A stretch of 64,000 bases of DNA from Frateuria_A sp051900425 (GTDB taxonomy: Bacteria; Pseudomonadota; Gammaproteobacteria; Xanthomonadales; Rhodanobacteraceae): assembly GCF_051900425.1 (NCBI RefSeq), contig NZ_JBHZGK010000001.1:248001-312000 (forward strand). The letters run 5' to 3'. Below, in pieces: positions 53,691 through 62,135 of the stretch. Within the stretch, counting starts at the first letter, position 1; each line of letters starts with the position of its first letter. Under the pieces are notes generated by a model, which saw only the letters and a list, made by a program, of their open reading frames with translations, searched no databases and was not told the origin of the DNA. The position numbers were made by a program, and so were the translations under genes.

Positions 53691-54135
53691 TTCGACGGGG
53701 CTCCTGCCCCGACGAAAAACTGGCCGGCGTCCTGCCGGCCACCCTGCGGGCTGATCCGCCACCCGCCCGCCGCGCCATAGGGGCCGGAAGCAGCGCGCTC
53801 CTGCGCGCACTTTTCAATAAGGCCAGAGCGCAGAAGCCAGAGCGTAGGGCCAGAGGCCAGAGTCGGCGCAGAGTCTGGCGCAGAGCCGCAGTGCCAAGCC
53901 AGAGTGCAGAGCCGAGGTGCAGAGCGGAGGAGGGCCGAAGTGCACAGCCACATCGCAGAACACGCCGCAATGCCGGGGCGCGGAGCGAAAGCCGGAGTGC
54001 GAGGCGAGACTGCTTTCGCCGCGAAGGACTTGGTGGAAAGCGCTTGCGGAAAACGAGCTCCCTCTCCCCTCCGGGGAGAGGGTTGGGGTGAGGGGCGGGG
54101 CTCGCCTCGGCCTGTCGGCCAGGGCGGCGGGTGTT

Positions 54136-54699
54136 TCAGTCTTCGGCGCCCTGGCCCTCGTCGCCCGCTTCTTCCTGCTGCAGTTCCTTGAGCAACTGGA
54201 AGATCTCCCGGTACGCCCGCGGCGGCTTGTTCGCTGCGCGCTCGCTGCGTGCCTGGCGGATGAGCGAGCGCAGGTGCTGGCGGTCGACGGAAGGGTGTTC
54301 GGCGATCAGCGAAGCGGCGGCCTCGTCGTCGTCGATCAGTCGATCGCGCAAGGCCTCCAGGCGATGCATGGCCGCGGTTTCCTGGCGCTGGCGTTCGCGG
54401 TTCTCGCCCAGTTCCGCGCGCACGCTGTCGAACACCGCGTCTTCATGGCGGCGCATCTTCTTGGCCAGGAACGCGAGCTGGCGCTTGCGCGCGATGTGCG
54501 AGCTGATCCGCCGCACGTTGGCGATTTCGTCGCGCACGTCCTCGGGCAGGTCGAGCTTGGCCAGGCGGCTGGGCGGAAGCTCGACGAGCTGGTTGGCGAG
54601 CGCCAGCACGGCGAGCGCTTCGCGACGCTGCTGGGTACGGCTGGGACCGTAGTCCTGCTCGTCGAGTTCGGTCTGGTTGCGGCTGCGGCTGGGACTCAC
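54136..54699 (-). CDS. darP: Ribosome biogenesis factor DarP (YjgA, DUF615)
   Basis: A 187-residue charged helical protein of the DUF615 family. Diagnostic stretches are GPSRTQQRREALAVLALANQ, LVELPPSRLAKLDLPEDV, RRISSHIARKRQLAFLAKKM and HPSVDRQHLRSLIRQARSER. E. coli DarP associates with late 50S assembly intermediates and helps form the peptidyl-transferase centre. The C-terminus is acidic (QQEEAGDEGQGAED). It overlaps the upstream DUF1653 gene by 4 bp, and the two face pmbA; darP next to pmbA is conserved in gammaproteobacteria. Confidence 0.95.
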   Translation of the reverse strand: MSPSRSRNQTELDEQDYGPSRTQQRREALAVLALANQLVELPPSRLAKLDLPEDVRDEIANVRRISSHIARKRQLAFLAKKMRRHEDAVFDSVRAELGENRERQRQETAAMHRLEALRDRLIDDDEAAASLIAEHPSVDRQHLRSLIRQARSERAANKPPRAYREIFQLLKELQQEEAGDEGQGAED

Positions 54700-54935
54700 G
54701 GGCTTTCCATCGGGTCGGGTGGGCTGGGCATTTCCAGCGCGAAGCGGGGCACGGGCTCACCATCGACCGTGACGGTTTGCACGAACATCGCCATCGGGCG
54801 CACCCAGAGGCCGTGCTCGCCGTACAGCGCGCGGTACACGACCAGTTCTTCCAGCGTCTCGCTGTGGCGGGCGATGCCGAGCACCTGGTAGCGCTGGCCC
54901 TTGTAGTGTCGGTAGATGCCGGCGACCGGTGGCAT
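54696..54935 (-). CDS. DUF1653 domain protein
   Basis: A 79-residue protein whose core matches DUF1653: GIYRHYKGQRYQVLGIARHS, then ETLEELVVYRALY, then GLWVRPMAMFVQTVTVDGEP. These form a small beta-barrel-like domain; no biochemical role is established. The open frame extends far upstream antisense to pmbA, but the ATG at 54935 (GGAGCGCGC upstream) starts right before the domain. It is translationally coupled to darP by a 4-bp overlap. Confidence 0.88.
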   Translation of the reverse strand: MPPVAGIYRHYKGQRYQVLGIARHSETLEELVVYRALYGEHGLWVRPMAMFVQTVTVDGEPVPRFALEMPSPPDPMESP

Positions 54936-55025
54936 GCGCGCTCCTTTTGATCGGTCAGGGCGACCCCATGTCCGGAAGTCGTGCAGTGTTTCGCCGCCCA
55001 TTCTACCTGCCTGAAGGAACGCCCC

Positions 55026-56378
55026 GTGAGTGCAGCCGTCCTGTCCGCCGACACCAGCCACCAGGAACTCGACCGCCTGGCCGAGCTCGCCGAGGATGTC
55101 ATCCGCCGCGCGCGCATCGCCGGCGCCAGCGCGGCCGAGGTGGCGGCGAGCATCGACAGCGGCCTGAACGTCAACGTGCGCCTGGGCGAGGTGGAGACGG
55201 TCGAGCACACGCGCGACCGCGGCTTCGGGCTGACCGTGTACTTCGGCCAGCGCAAGGGCACCGCCAGCACTGCCGACCTCAATCCCGCCTCGATCCAGGC
55301 CACGATCGACCAGGCCTGCGCAATCGCGCGCTTCACCGAGGCCGACCCTGCCGCCGGGCTGGCCGATCCGGCGCGGATGGCGACCCGCTTTCCCGACCTT
55401 GATCTTTGGCATCCGTGGCAGGTCGATACGGCCGAGGCGATCGCGCTGGGCCAGCAGATCGAGGCCGCCGGTCGCGCACACGCGGGCATCACCAATTCCG
55501 ACGGTGCCGCCGTGCAGGCGGGCCAGACCCTCTCGGTGTACGCCAACTCGCACGGCTTCGTCGGGCGCGAGCGCGCCACGCGCCACGCGCTGTCGCTGTC
55601 GCTGATCGCCGGCGAGGGCGACGGCATGCAGCGCGACTACTGGTACGACTCGGTGCGCGACGCCAACGACTTCATGAGCGCGCAGGCGCTGGGTGACAAG
55701 GCGGCGAAGCGCACGCTGGCGCGGCTGAACTCGCGCAGCCTGGGCACGCGCCAGTGCCCGGTGCTGTTCGTGCCCGAGCTCGCGCGCGGGCTGATCGGGC
55801 ACCTGGTCAGCGCGGTGAGCGGCGGCGCGCTGTACCGGCGCGCCAGCTTCCTGCTCGATCACGCCGGCAAGCGCGTGATGCCCGAATGGATGAACATCGT
55901 CGAGCGTCCGTTCCTGCCGCGCGGCATGGGCTCGGGTGCATTCGATGCCGAAGGCGTGGCCACGACGGACAGCGCGCTGATCGAAGGCGGCGTGCTGGCG
56001 CGCTACATCCTCGGCAGCTATTCGGCGCGCAAGCTCGGGCTGGAATCGACCGGCAACGCCGGCGGCATCCACAACCTGCTCGTCGAGCCCGGCCAGGACG
56101 ACTTCGACGCCCTGCTCAGGCGCATGGGCACCGGCCTGGTGGTGACCGAGGTGATGGGCCAGGGTGTCAGCACGCTCACCGGCGACTATTCACGCGGCGC
56201 GGCAGGCTTCTGGGTCGAGAACGGGCAGATCGCCTTCCCGGTGGCGGAGATCACGATCGCCGCCAACCTGCGCGACATGTTCGCCGGCATCGTGGCGGTG
56301 GGAAGCGACGTGGACCGCCGGGCGCAGATCCTGACCGGCTCGATCCTGCTGGACCGGATGACCGTCGCCGGCCAGTAG
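55026..56378 (+). CDS. pmbA: TldE/PmbA subunit of the TldD-TldE metalloprotease
   Basis: A 450-residue protein of the TldD/PmbA family. Family landmarks include GFGLTVYFGQRKGTASTADL, GITNSDGAAVQAGQTLSVYA, ISP-like regions, EGVATTDSALIEGGVL and SYSARKLGLESTGNAGGIHN. TldE is the non-catalytic partner: the zinc HExxxH motif of TldD is absent, as expected. The heterodimer digests unfolded peptides and matures microcin B17-like peptides. GTG at 55026 with AAGGA upstream is the preferred start. No tldD gene is in the window. Divergent from darP/DUF1653. Confidence 0.94.
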   Translation: MSAAVLSADTSHQELDRLAELAEDVIRRARIAGASAAEVAASIDSGLNVNVRLGEVETVEHTRDRGFGLTVYFGQRKGTASTADLNPASIQATIDQACAIARFTEADPAAGLADPARMATRFPDLDLWHPWQVDTAEAIALGQQIEAAGRAHAGITNSDGAAVQAGQTLSVYANSHGFVGRERATRHALSLSLIAGEGDGMQRDYWYDSVRDANDFMSAQALGDKAAKRTLARLNSRSLGTRQCPVLFVPELARGLIGHLVSAVSGGALYRRASFLLDHAGKRVMPEWMNIVERPFLPRGMGSGAFDAEGVATTDSALIEGGVLARYILGSYSARKLGLESTGNAGGIHNLLVEPGQDDFDALLRRMGTGLVVTEVMGQGVSTLTGDYSRGAAGFWVENGQIAFPVAEITIAANLRDMFAGIVAVGSDVDRRAQILTGSILLDRMTVAGQ

Positions 56379-56466
56379 CCTTTGGCCTATGGCGCCGCCG
56401 CGCGGCTTTGCTAGCATCGCGCCACCGGCGACAGGCCGGCGTCATCGAAGGAAAGAGGAGCCTGGC

Positions 56467-56928
56467 ATGAGCGTTCCACCCGATTCCGTCGTACCGCCCC
56501 CGCCGCCTTCGGGCGAGCCGGTCCCGCCGCCCGAGCCGTTCGATTCGGCCGGCATGCCCAGCCATGAGGAACGCCAGTGGGCGCTGTTCGCGCACCTTTC
56601 CGCGCTGGTCGGCGGATTGCTCACAGGCGCCTTTGCCGGCCTCGGCTGCTTCATCGGGCCACTGATCATCTGGCTGATCAAGAAGGACACGATGCCTTTC
56701 GTGGATGACCAGGCCAAGGAGGCGCTGAACTTCAACATCACCCTGGCCATCGTCGGGGTGGCGCTGTTGCTGCTGACCTTGATCACCTTCGGCTTCGGCG
56801 CGCTGCTGACGGTGCCGGTCGGCATCCTGGTCGGCATCGCCTGGCTGGTGTTCACGATCATTGCCGCGATCAAGGCGAACGAGGGCGAGCGGTACCGCTA
56901 TCCGTTCACGCTCCGGCTGATCAAGTAA
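56467..56928 (+). CDS. DUF4870 membrane protein
   Basis: A 153-residue protein. The N-terminal 35 residues are Pro-rich (VVPPPPPSGEPVPPPEPF). The DUF4870 core follows: EERQWALFAHLSALVGGLLT, then LGCFIGPLIIWLIKKDTMPF, then VDDQAKEALNFNITLAIVGV. Three membrane helices (about 50-70, 95-115 and 118-140) are followed by a short basic tail. The family is widespread and has no assigned function. GAGGAG precedes the ATG; a TAGCAT box lies about 50 bases upstream. Confidence 0.92.
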   Translation: MSVPPDSVVPPPPPSGEPVPPPEPFDSAGMPSHEERQWALFAHLSALVGGLLTGAFAGLGCFIGPLIIWLIKKDTMPFVDDQAKEALNFNITLAIVGVALLLLTLITFGFGALLTVPVGILVGIAWLVFTIIAAIKANEGERYRYPFTLRLIK

Positions 56929-56959
56929 GACCCGGGTGGGCTTCGGCCTGCCCGTTCCC

Positions 56960-57018
56960 TGTAGGAGCGCACCTGGGCGCGACCGTGAGCATCCCGGTCG
57001 CGCACAGGTGCGCTCCTG
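56960..57018. repeat. TGTAGGAGCGCACC palindromic repeat, copy 5
   Basis: TGTAGGAGCGCACCTGGGCGCGACCG is answered by CCGGTCGCGCACAGGTGCGCTCCTG. It lies between the convergent DUF4870 gene and ispA, so it could serve as a bidirectional transcript end. Confidence 0.85.
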
Positions 57019-57024
57019 CGACTT

Positions 57025-57960
57025 TTAGTGGGAGCGCGTGGCGGCGTAGTGCGCCAGTTCTTCCAGCAGCGCGGCCCCTTGGCCGAAGGGCGCGATCGCC
57101 TGCAGGGCGGTGGCGGTCAGCTCCGCAAGGCGCTCGCGCGAAGCGTCCAGCCCGATGATCGAGGGGAACGTCGGCTTGTCGGCCGCCGCATCCTTGCCGG
57201 CGGTCTTGCCGATGACCGCCGATTCGCCCTCCACATCGAGGATGTCGTCCCGCACCTGGAACGCCAGGCCGACGGCGGCGGCGTAGCGGTCCAGCGCATC
57301 GAGCGCTTCGAGGTCCGCCCCGGCGGTAAGTGCGCCCAGGCGCACAGCGGTGCGGATCAGTGCGCCGGTCTTGCAGGCGTGCATGTGTTCGAGCTCGGCC
57401 AGCGTGAGCTTGCGGCCCACGGCCGCCAAGTCCAGCGCCTGGCCACCGGCCATGCCTTCGGCGCCGCAGGCGCGGCCCAGCACGCGCAGCATCTGCAGCG
57501 TGCGTGCGGCATCGGTGCCGGTGTGCGGATCGTGGGCAAGGATCTCGAAGGCGAGCGCCTGCAGGGCGTCGCCGGCAAGGATCGCCATCGCCTCGCCGTA
57601 GACGATGTGGCAGGTCGGGCGGCCTCGGCGCAACGCGTCGTCATCCATCGCCGGCAGGTCGTCGTGCACCAGCGAATAGGCATGGATCAGTTCGACCGCG
57701 CAGGCCGGCGCGTCAAGTTCGGTGCCATCCGTCCCCAGCGCGTGGCCGGCGGCATAGACCAGCAGCGGACGCAGCCGCTTGCCGCCGCCAAGCACGGCGT
57801 AGCGCATGGCCCCGTGCAGTTCCAGTGGCGGCTGCTGCTCGGAGGGCAGCACGCACGCCAGCGCGGCGTCGGCGCGCGCGGTCAGCGCGAGCAGCCGGGG
57901 GCCGGGTTGGGACGGCGCGTCAGGGTTCGGATTCGAAGGGTTCGGCGTCGTCGGGCGCAT
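57025..57960 (-). CDS. ispA: Farnesyl diphosphate synthase (polyprenyl synthetase)
   Basis: A 311-residue trans-isoprenyl transferase that condenses IPP with DMAPP/GPP to farnesyl diphosphate, precursor of undecaprenyl phosphate and quinones. The first Asp-rich motif is VHDDLPAMDDD with RRGRPT, and the second is FQVRDDILDVEG. GGGKRLRPLL lies near residue 60 and MAGGQALDL near 170. Two residues with small side chains before the first motif fit a short-chain product. The N-terminal 20 residues are Pro/Asn-rich and not conserved. The gene overlaps xseB by 41 bp; dxs, which often follows, is not here. Confidence 0.95.
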   Translation of the reverse strand: MRPTTPNPSNPNPDAPSQPGPRLLALTARADAALACVLPSEQQPPLELHGAMRYAVLGGGKRLRPLLVYAAGHALGTDGTELDAPACAVELIHAYSLVHDDLPAMDDDALRRGRPTCHIVYGEAMAILAGDALQALAFEILAHDPHTGTDAARTLQMLRVLGRACGAEGMAGGQALDLAAVGRKLTLAELEHMHACKTGALIRTAVRLGALTAGADLEALDALDRYAAAVGLAFQVRDDILDVEGESAVIGKTAGKDAAADKPTFPSIIGLDASRERLAELTATALQAIAPFGQGAALLEELAHYAATRSH

Positions 57961-58177
57961 CGGGATCGAGCAGCAGGCGCACGCGCAGCTCGGCCTTGTC
58001 GAGGGCTTGCTGGCAGTGGCGGTAGAGGCCGATGCCGCGCTCGAAGGAGGCCAGCGATTCGTCCAGGCTCAGCTCCCCGCCCTCCATGCGCGCCACCAGT
58101 TGTTCGAGCTCGTCCAGCGAGTGCTCGAAGTCGGCGACGGACGGGGTTTCCGCGGGGGCGGGAGCGGGTTTGGCCAT
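57920..58177 (-). CDS. xseB: Exodeoxyribonuclease VII small subunit
   Basis: An 85-residue helical protein with the XseB pattern: DFEHSLDELEQLVARMEGGE, then LSLDESLASFERGIGLYRHC, then QQALDKAELRVRLL. It binds the large subunit XseA to form the ATP-independent single-strand exonuclease. The ATG at 58177 gives the usual length; an alternative in-frame ATG 9 bases upstream is possible. The 3' end overlaps ispA by 41 bp, the common xseB-ispA arrangement. Confidence 0.94.
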   Translation of the reverse strand: MAKPAPAPAETPSVADFEHSLDELEQLVARMEGGELSLDESLASFERGIGLYRHCQQALDKAELRVRLLLDPDAPDDAEPFESEP

Positions 58178-58363
58178 GGGCCGCAACGCTAGCGCAGCGG
58201 GGGGTGGGAATCAATGTTTTCGCGGCCTGGCAAGGCTGCTTGCTTCGAGCGCCGCGCCCCCATCCCCTCACGCCGGGAGGGGCCGTCACGCGGGTGAGGT
58301 TCGGTCAGAGCCAAGCGTGTGCGCTCGCCGGTCCCCTCGCCGGAAGGGAAGGATGGTTCTGGC

Positions 58364-59668
58364 TCAGTCCGCCGGCATCCAGCGCGGGTGCGCGCGCGCG
58401 GCATCGAACAACGCCGCGCCGCGTGCCGTTCGCCACAGGTCGGCGACCGCCACCAGTTCGCCTTCCGCGTAGAGCAACGGGCAGGCTTCGCGGCGCCAGG
58501 GCGGCAGCGCCATCTGCTGGAACAGGTCGCGCAATTCGCGGGTATGTCGGTCGCCAGCGGGCTTGAGGCGTTCGCCGCCCCGGCGCAGGCGCACGGTCAG
58601 CGGCGCGTCCAGGCGGGTAGCCGGGGTGAGGGCCAGCTGGCCCCCGCCGGGCAAGGTCAACGGCTCGCCGTGCCAGGCCGCCTCCCAGTCCGGATCCACC
58701 GATGCCTGCGGCGCGTGCGCCCATAGCCGGCCCTTCCAGATGTGCAGCTCGGCCCCCGGCCAGCGCACGCAGGGCTGCTGGCCCGGACGGGCATGGCACT
58801 GGCGTTCGATCTGCCGACGCTGCGCCGCCGTGGGCGCCGGCAGGCCTTTGGCGTGCAGCCAGTGGTCGAGCAGGGGCTCGCGCAGGGCCGGATCGAGGGT
58901 GAGCCAGGCGCGTGCATCGAGGCTGTCGCTGACGGGGTCATGCAAGGCGCCGAACGCTTCGAGCCAACGCGCGCGCAAAGCATCGTCAGCGGCGCGGCAC
59001 AGCGCGGCGCTGTGCAGGATGGAATCGACGGCGTGCGGCCAATGCCTTCTCAGGCGCGGCAGGATCTCGCGGCGCAACTGGTTGCGTCCGAGGGTGGTGT
59101 TGCAATTGGAGGGATCGTCGATGCAAGCCAGCGCGTGCGCCTCGACGTAGGCGCGCACCATCTGGCGCGGGAGATCCAGCAGCGGGCGCCAGAGCCAGCC
59201 ACGGCCGAGCGGACGGACCGCCCGCATGCCGCCAAGTCCCTGCGGGCCGGCGCCGCGCAGCAGCTTGAGCAGCACGGTTTCGGCCTGGTCGTCGCGATGG
59301 TGCCCCAGCAGCAGCCATTCGCCCGCTTGCAGCACGTCGGCGAAAGCGGCGTAGCGCGCGTGCCGCGCGGCGGCCTCGAGGCCCTCGCCGCCGGCACGGG
59401 CGACCTCCACCTTGCGCACCTCGCAGGCGAGCCCGAGGGATGCACAAAAAGCCGCTGCGCGCGCCGCCCAGTCGCCGCTTTCCGGATGCAGCCCGTGGTC
59501 CACGTGCAAGGCGCGCAGCCCGCGCGCGCGCGCCTGTGGCAACGCGGCCAGCGCATGGAGCAAGGCGGTCGAGTCAGGTCCGGCGCTGAAGGCGACGCAC
59601 AGCGCACCCTCCGGATGGCTGGCGAGGGCGTGGCGCAGCGTGTCCGGCAGCGTGCGCGGGCTACTCAC
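58364..59668 (-). CDS. tilS: tRNA(Ile)-lysidine synthase
   Basis: A 434-residue enzyme that attaches lysine to C34 of the AUA-reading tRNA-Ile using ATP, changing both codon and amino-acid identity. The PP-loop is FSAGPDSTALLHAL (about 27-40; the usual SGGxDS reads SAGPDS). Other family stretches are ALHVDHGLHPESGDWA, LLLGHHRDDQAETVLLKLLR and DDPSNCNTTLGRNQLR. The C-terminal substrate-binding domain ends with PPWRREACPLLYAEGELVAV. It overlaps the NYN gene stop by 8 bp, so both are probably one transcription unit. Confidence 0.95.
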   Translation of the reverse strand: MSSPRTLPDTLRHALASHPEGALCVAFSAGPDSTALLHALAALPQARARGLRALHVDHGLHPESGDWAARAAAFCASLGLACEVRKVEVARAGGEGLEAAARHARYAAFADVLQAGEWLLLGHHRDDQAETVLLKLLRGAGPQGLGGMRAVRPLGRGWLWRPLLDLPRQMVRAYVEAHALACIDDPSNCNTTLGRNQLRREILPRLRRHWPHAVDSILHSAALCRAADDALRARWLEAFGALHDPVSDSLDARAWLTLDPALREPLLDHWLHAKGLPAPTAAQRRQIERQCHARPGQQPCVRWPGAELHIWKGRLWAHAPQASVDPDWEAAWHGEPLTLPGGGQLALTPATRLDAPLTVRLRRGGERLKPAGDRHTRELRDLFQQMALPPWRREACPLLYAEGELVAVADLWRTARGAALFDAARAHPRWMPAD

Positions 59669-60413
59669 GGCTGGCCGGCTTCTTCTTGTTGCGCACGTAG
59701 ATGTGCTTGCCGTTGCCGAGCTGGCGATCCTCGGTCTCGAACAGTCCGATGGCGCCGATCAGGCCGCTCAGCTTGCCGTAGCCCCAGTTGCGCGAGTCGA
59801 ACTCCGGCGCGCGCTTGCTGACCATGCTGCCGACCGCGCCCAGGCCGGCCCAGCCGGTGTCGTCGGCGGCATCCTCGATGGCGTTGCGGAGCAGGTTGAC
59901 CAGCCGGGTGTCCTGGCGCAGCTCCTGCGTGTTCATGCGCTGCGTGGGCTCCGCGGGCCTTTCGCTATCGCTGTCCGGTTTGCCCAGCACGTCGGTGTAG
60001 ATGAACTTGTCGCAGGCGGCCACGAACGGCGCCGGCGTCTTGCGTTCGCCGAAGCCGTACACGGTCAGGCCCGATTCGCGCAGGCGCCCGGCCAGGCGGG
60101 TGAAGTCGCTGTCGCTGGAAACGATGCAGAAGCCGTCGAAGCGTCCGCTGTAAAGCAGGTCCATCGCATCGATGATCATCGCCGAGTCGGTGGCGTTCTT
60201 GCCCTTGGTGTAGCCGAATTGCTGGATCGGCTGGATCGACAGGTCCAGCAGCCGGTCCTTCCAGCCGCGCAGATGGTTGTCCGTCCAGTCGCCGTAGGCG
60301 CGCTTGACGTGGGCAGTGCCGTAGCGGGCCACCTCGGCGAGCAGGCCCTCGGCCAGGCCGGGCTGGGCGTTGTCGGCGTCGATCAGTACGGCGAGCTTGG
60401 CGTGGTCGGCCAT
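59661..60413 (-). CDS. NYN domain protein with C-terminal OST-HTH/LOTUS domain
   Basis: A 250-residue protein. The N-terminal NYN/PIN-like fold has the acidic metal-site positions in AVLIDADNAQ (Asp12, Asp14), NATDSAMIIDAMDLL and CIVSSDSDFTRLA, as in ribonucleases of the LabA/DUF88 group. The C-terminal part (about 165-245), LRNAIEDAADDTGWAGLGAV to NWGYGKLSGLIGAIG, is an OST-HTH/LOTUS domain, usually RNA-binding. It is probably an RNA-targeting nuclease; substrate unknown. It overlaps tilS, which acts on tRNA, by 8 bp. Confidence 0.9.
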   Translation of the reverse strand: MADHAKLAVLIDADNAQPGLAEGLLAEVARYGTAHVKRAYGDWTDNHLRGWKDRLLDLSIQPIQQFGYTKGKNATDSAMIIDAMDLLYSGRFDGFCIVSSDSDFTRLAGRLRESGLTVYGFGERKTPAPFVAACDKFIYTDVLGKPDSDSERPAEPTQRMNTQELRQDTRLVNLLRNAIEDAADDTGWAGLGAVGSMVSKRAPEFDSRNWGYGKLSGLIGAIGLFETEDRQLGNGKHIYVRNKKKPASRE

Positions 60414-60468
60414 GGCGATACCCCTTGGAACGGACGTCGATGGTAAACCGCCGGCGCACCTGGCTCTC

Positions 60469-60529
60469 TGTAGGAGCGCACCTGTGCGCGACCGCGGGCT
60501 TCCCGGTCGCGCACAGGTGCGCTCCTACA
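60469..60529. repeat. TGTAGGAGCGCACC palindromic repeat, copy 6
   Basis: The most perfect copy: TGTAGGAGCGCACCTGTGCG, CGACCG, a short loop, then CGGTCGCGCACAGGTGCGCTCCTACA. The stem is about 26 bases with a loop of about 9. It lies upstream of the NYN gene. Confidence 0.9.
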
Positions 60530-60623
60530 GGGATCCTCGGAAACTCGTGGGCGATGCTTTTGGCGGCCAGATCGGGCGAGAGCATCGCCCGCGAAAGGGG
60601 AATGACTCGGCGTCCCTACAGGG

Positions 60624-61015
60624 TCACCCGCTGAAGTTGAGCTCGATGTCCAGGCCGCAGGGATCGGTGAGGAAGAGCTGCACCTGGCCCAGTTCGTCCA
60701 CCTCGTCGGTCTCGTAGGCCAGCCCGGCCGCATCCAGCCGCGCGCGGGTGGCGGCAAGATCGGTGCGGTGCAGGCGAAAGCCAGGTGATTGAGGTGGCCG
60801 GTCGGGGCAGCAGAGGTGTCACCCGGTCCGGCGATCGTCAGGTGCAGCACGTCGGTCTCGCCGGCGTAGAGCCAGTGCCCGCGCGAGCCGGAGCGGAATG
60901 CCGGCCGCGGGCCTTCGTGCAGGCCCACCACGTCGATATAGAAGCGGCGCAGGCGTTCGATCATGGCCTGCGGCGCGCGGATGTTCGCGTGGGCGAGGCC
61001 GCGCACGCCAGCCAT
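60624..61015 (-). pseudogene. VOC (glyoxalase/dioxygenase fold) gene with a frameshift
   Basis: The N-terminal frame (VRGLAHANIRAPQAMIERLR ... GHLNHLAFACT) is a vicinal-oxygen-chelate domain start with HANI and HLNHLAF metal-site histidines. It then loses sense. Continuing in another frame, the sequence reads DLAATRARLDAAGLAYE, then VQLFLTDPCGLDIELNF, and stops at 60624, the expected VOC end. The break is at 60763-60772, where GGTGC (reverse strand GCACC) occurs twice in a row; deleting one copy restores a 128-residue protein. The ATG lies 4 bp after the accA stop. Mutation or sequencing error. Confidence 0.85.
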
Positions 61016-61019
61016 GGGT

Positions 61020-61976
61020 TTATTCCGCGTAGGCGCCGTAGCCGCGCAGGCGCTTGTAGCGCTGTTCCAGCAGGTCGGGCCCGGCGATCGTGCCAAGCTC
61101 GTCGAGCTGGTTCATCAGCACGGCCTTGAGGCGCACGGCCATCGACCGCGGGTTCCGGTGGGCACCGCCCAGCGGCTCGCGGATGACCTTGTCGACCAGG
61201 CCCAGCTCGTGCAGGCGCGGGGCGGTCATGCCGAGCGCCTCGGCGGCGTCGCGCGCCTTGTCCTGGCTCTTCCACAGGATCGAGGCGCAGCCTTCGGGCG
61301 AGATCACCGAGTAGGTCGAGTATTGCAGCATGTTCACGCGGTCGCCCACGCCGATCGCCAGCGCGCCGCCGGAGCCACCCTCGCCGATCACCGTGCAGAC
61401 GATCGGGGTCTTGAGGTCGGCCATTTCCAGCAGGTTGCGGGCGATCGCCTCGCTCTGGCCGCGCTCCTCGGCGCCCACGCCGGGGTAGGCGCCGGGGGTA
61501 TCGATGAAGGTCAGCAAGGGCAGCCCGAAGCGCTCGGCCATCTTCATCAGGCGCAGCGCCTTGCGGTAGCCCTCCGGGCGCGGCATGCCGAAGTTGCGGC
61601 GCACCTTGGTCTTGGTGTCACGGCCCTTCTGGTGGCCGATGATCATCACCGGCCGGCCGTTGATGCGGCCCAGGCCGCCCACGATGGCGGCGTCATCGGC
61701 AAAGGCGCGATCGCCGGCCAGCTCCTGGAACTCCTCGCAGATCACGCCGATATAGTCCAGCGTGTAGGGCCGCGCCGGATGGCGCGAGAGCTGGGTGACC
61801 TGCCACGAATTGAGGTTGCGGAAGATCTCGGCGGTCTTGACCTTGAGCTTCTCGCGCAGGCGCGAGACTTCCTCGTCGATGTTGAAGGCCTGGCCATGGC
61901 TGGCATGGCGCAGTTCTTCGATCTTCGCTTCCAGTTCGGCGAGCGGCTGTTCGAAATCGAGGAAGTTGGGGTTCAT
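61020..61976 (-). CDS. accA: Acetyl-CoA carboxylase carboxyltransferase subunit alpha
   Basis: A 318-residue subunit that, with AccD, transfers the carboxyl from biotin to acetyl-CoA, committing carbon to fatty-acid synthesis. The length equals the usual 315-320. Family motifs are NPNFLDFEQPLAELEAKIEE at the N-terminus, RPYTLDYIGVICEEFQELAG, GHQKGRDTKTKVRRNFGMPR, the oxyanion region TFIDTPGAYPGVGAEERGQS and IGEGGSGGALAIGVGD. accA downstream of dnaE is a conserved gammaproteobacterial order and is kept here with a 159-bp gap. Confidence 0.97.
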   Translation of the reverse strand: MNPNFLDFEQPLAELEAKIEELRHASHGQAFNIDEEVSRLREKLKVKTAEIFRNLNSWQVTQLSRHPARPYTLDYIGVICEEFQELAGDRAFADDAAIVGGLGRINGRPVMIIGHQKGRDTKTKVRRNFGMPRPEGYRKALRLMKMAERFGLPLLTFIDTPGAYPGVGAEERGQSEAIARNLLEMADLKTPIVCTVIGEGGSGGALAIGVGDRVNMLQYSTYSVISPEGCASILWKSQDKARDAAEALGMTAPRLHELGLVDKVIREPLGGAHRNPRSMAVRLKAVLMNQLDELGTIAGPDLLEQRYKRLRGYGAYAE

Positions 61977-62135
61977 TCGCGGGCGATTCGGGACGCTGAG
62001 CGGGCCAGTATAGCCGGGGTGGGTGGAAAGGCGGGAACGCAGGCGTATGGGTTATGGCGGTTCGCCCGGGGTGATGGCGTGCCTTGTTCCCTCGTTTGCC
62101 GGGAGAAGGTCCCGCCAGGGCGGGAGAGGGACACG

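Larger units (their letters stand above)
53443..54135. other. Gene-free 0.7-kb block of repeats
   Basis: No gene is supported in this 693-bp gap. It contains a 15-bp tandem array (53491-53557), a diverged relative of the large inverted repeat's TCACTTTTCTTTG/AAAGAAAAGTAACC segment (53580-53640), a degenerate CCAGAG/GCAGAG array (53820-53936), and a CCCTCTCCCC palindrome (54058-54105). Long ORFs drawn through it are built from repeat units. Confidence 0.7.

Noticed and set aside
53571..53970. Hypothetical proteins in the repeat block before darP
   Set aside because: Frames consist of repeat translations (LKPLA repeats, QRKVT-type peptides) and lack start signals.
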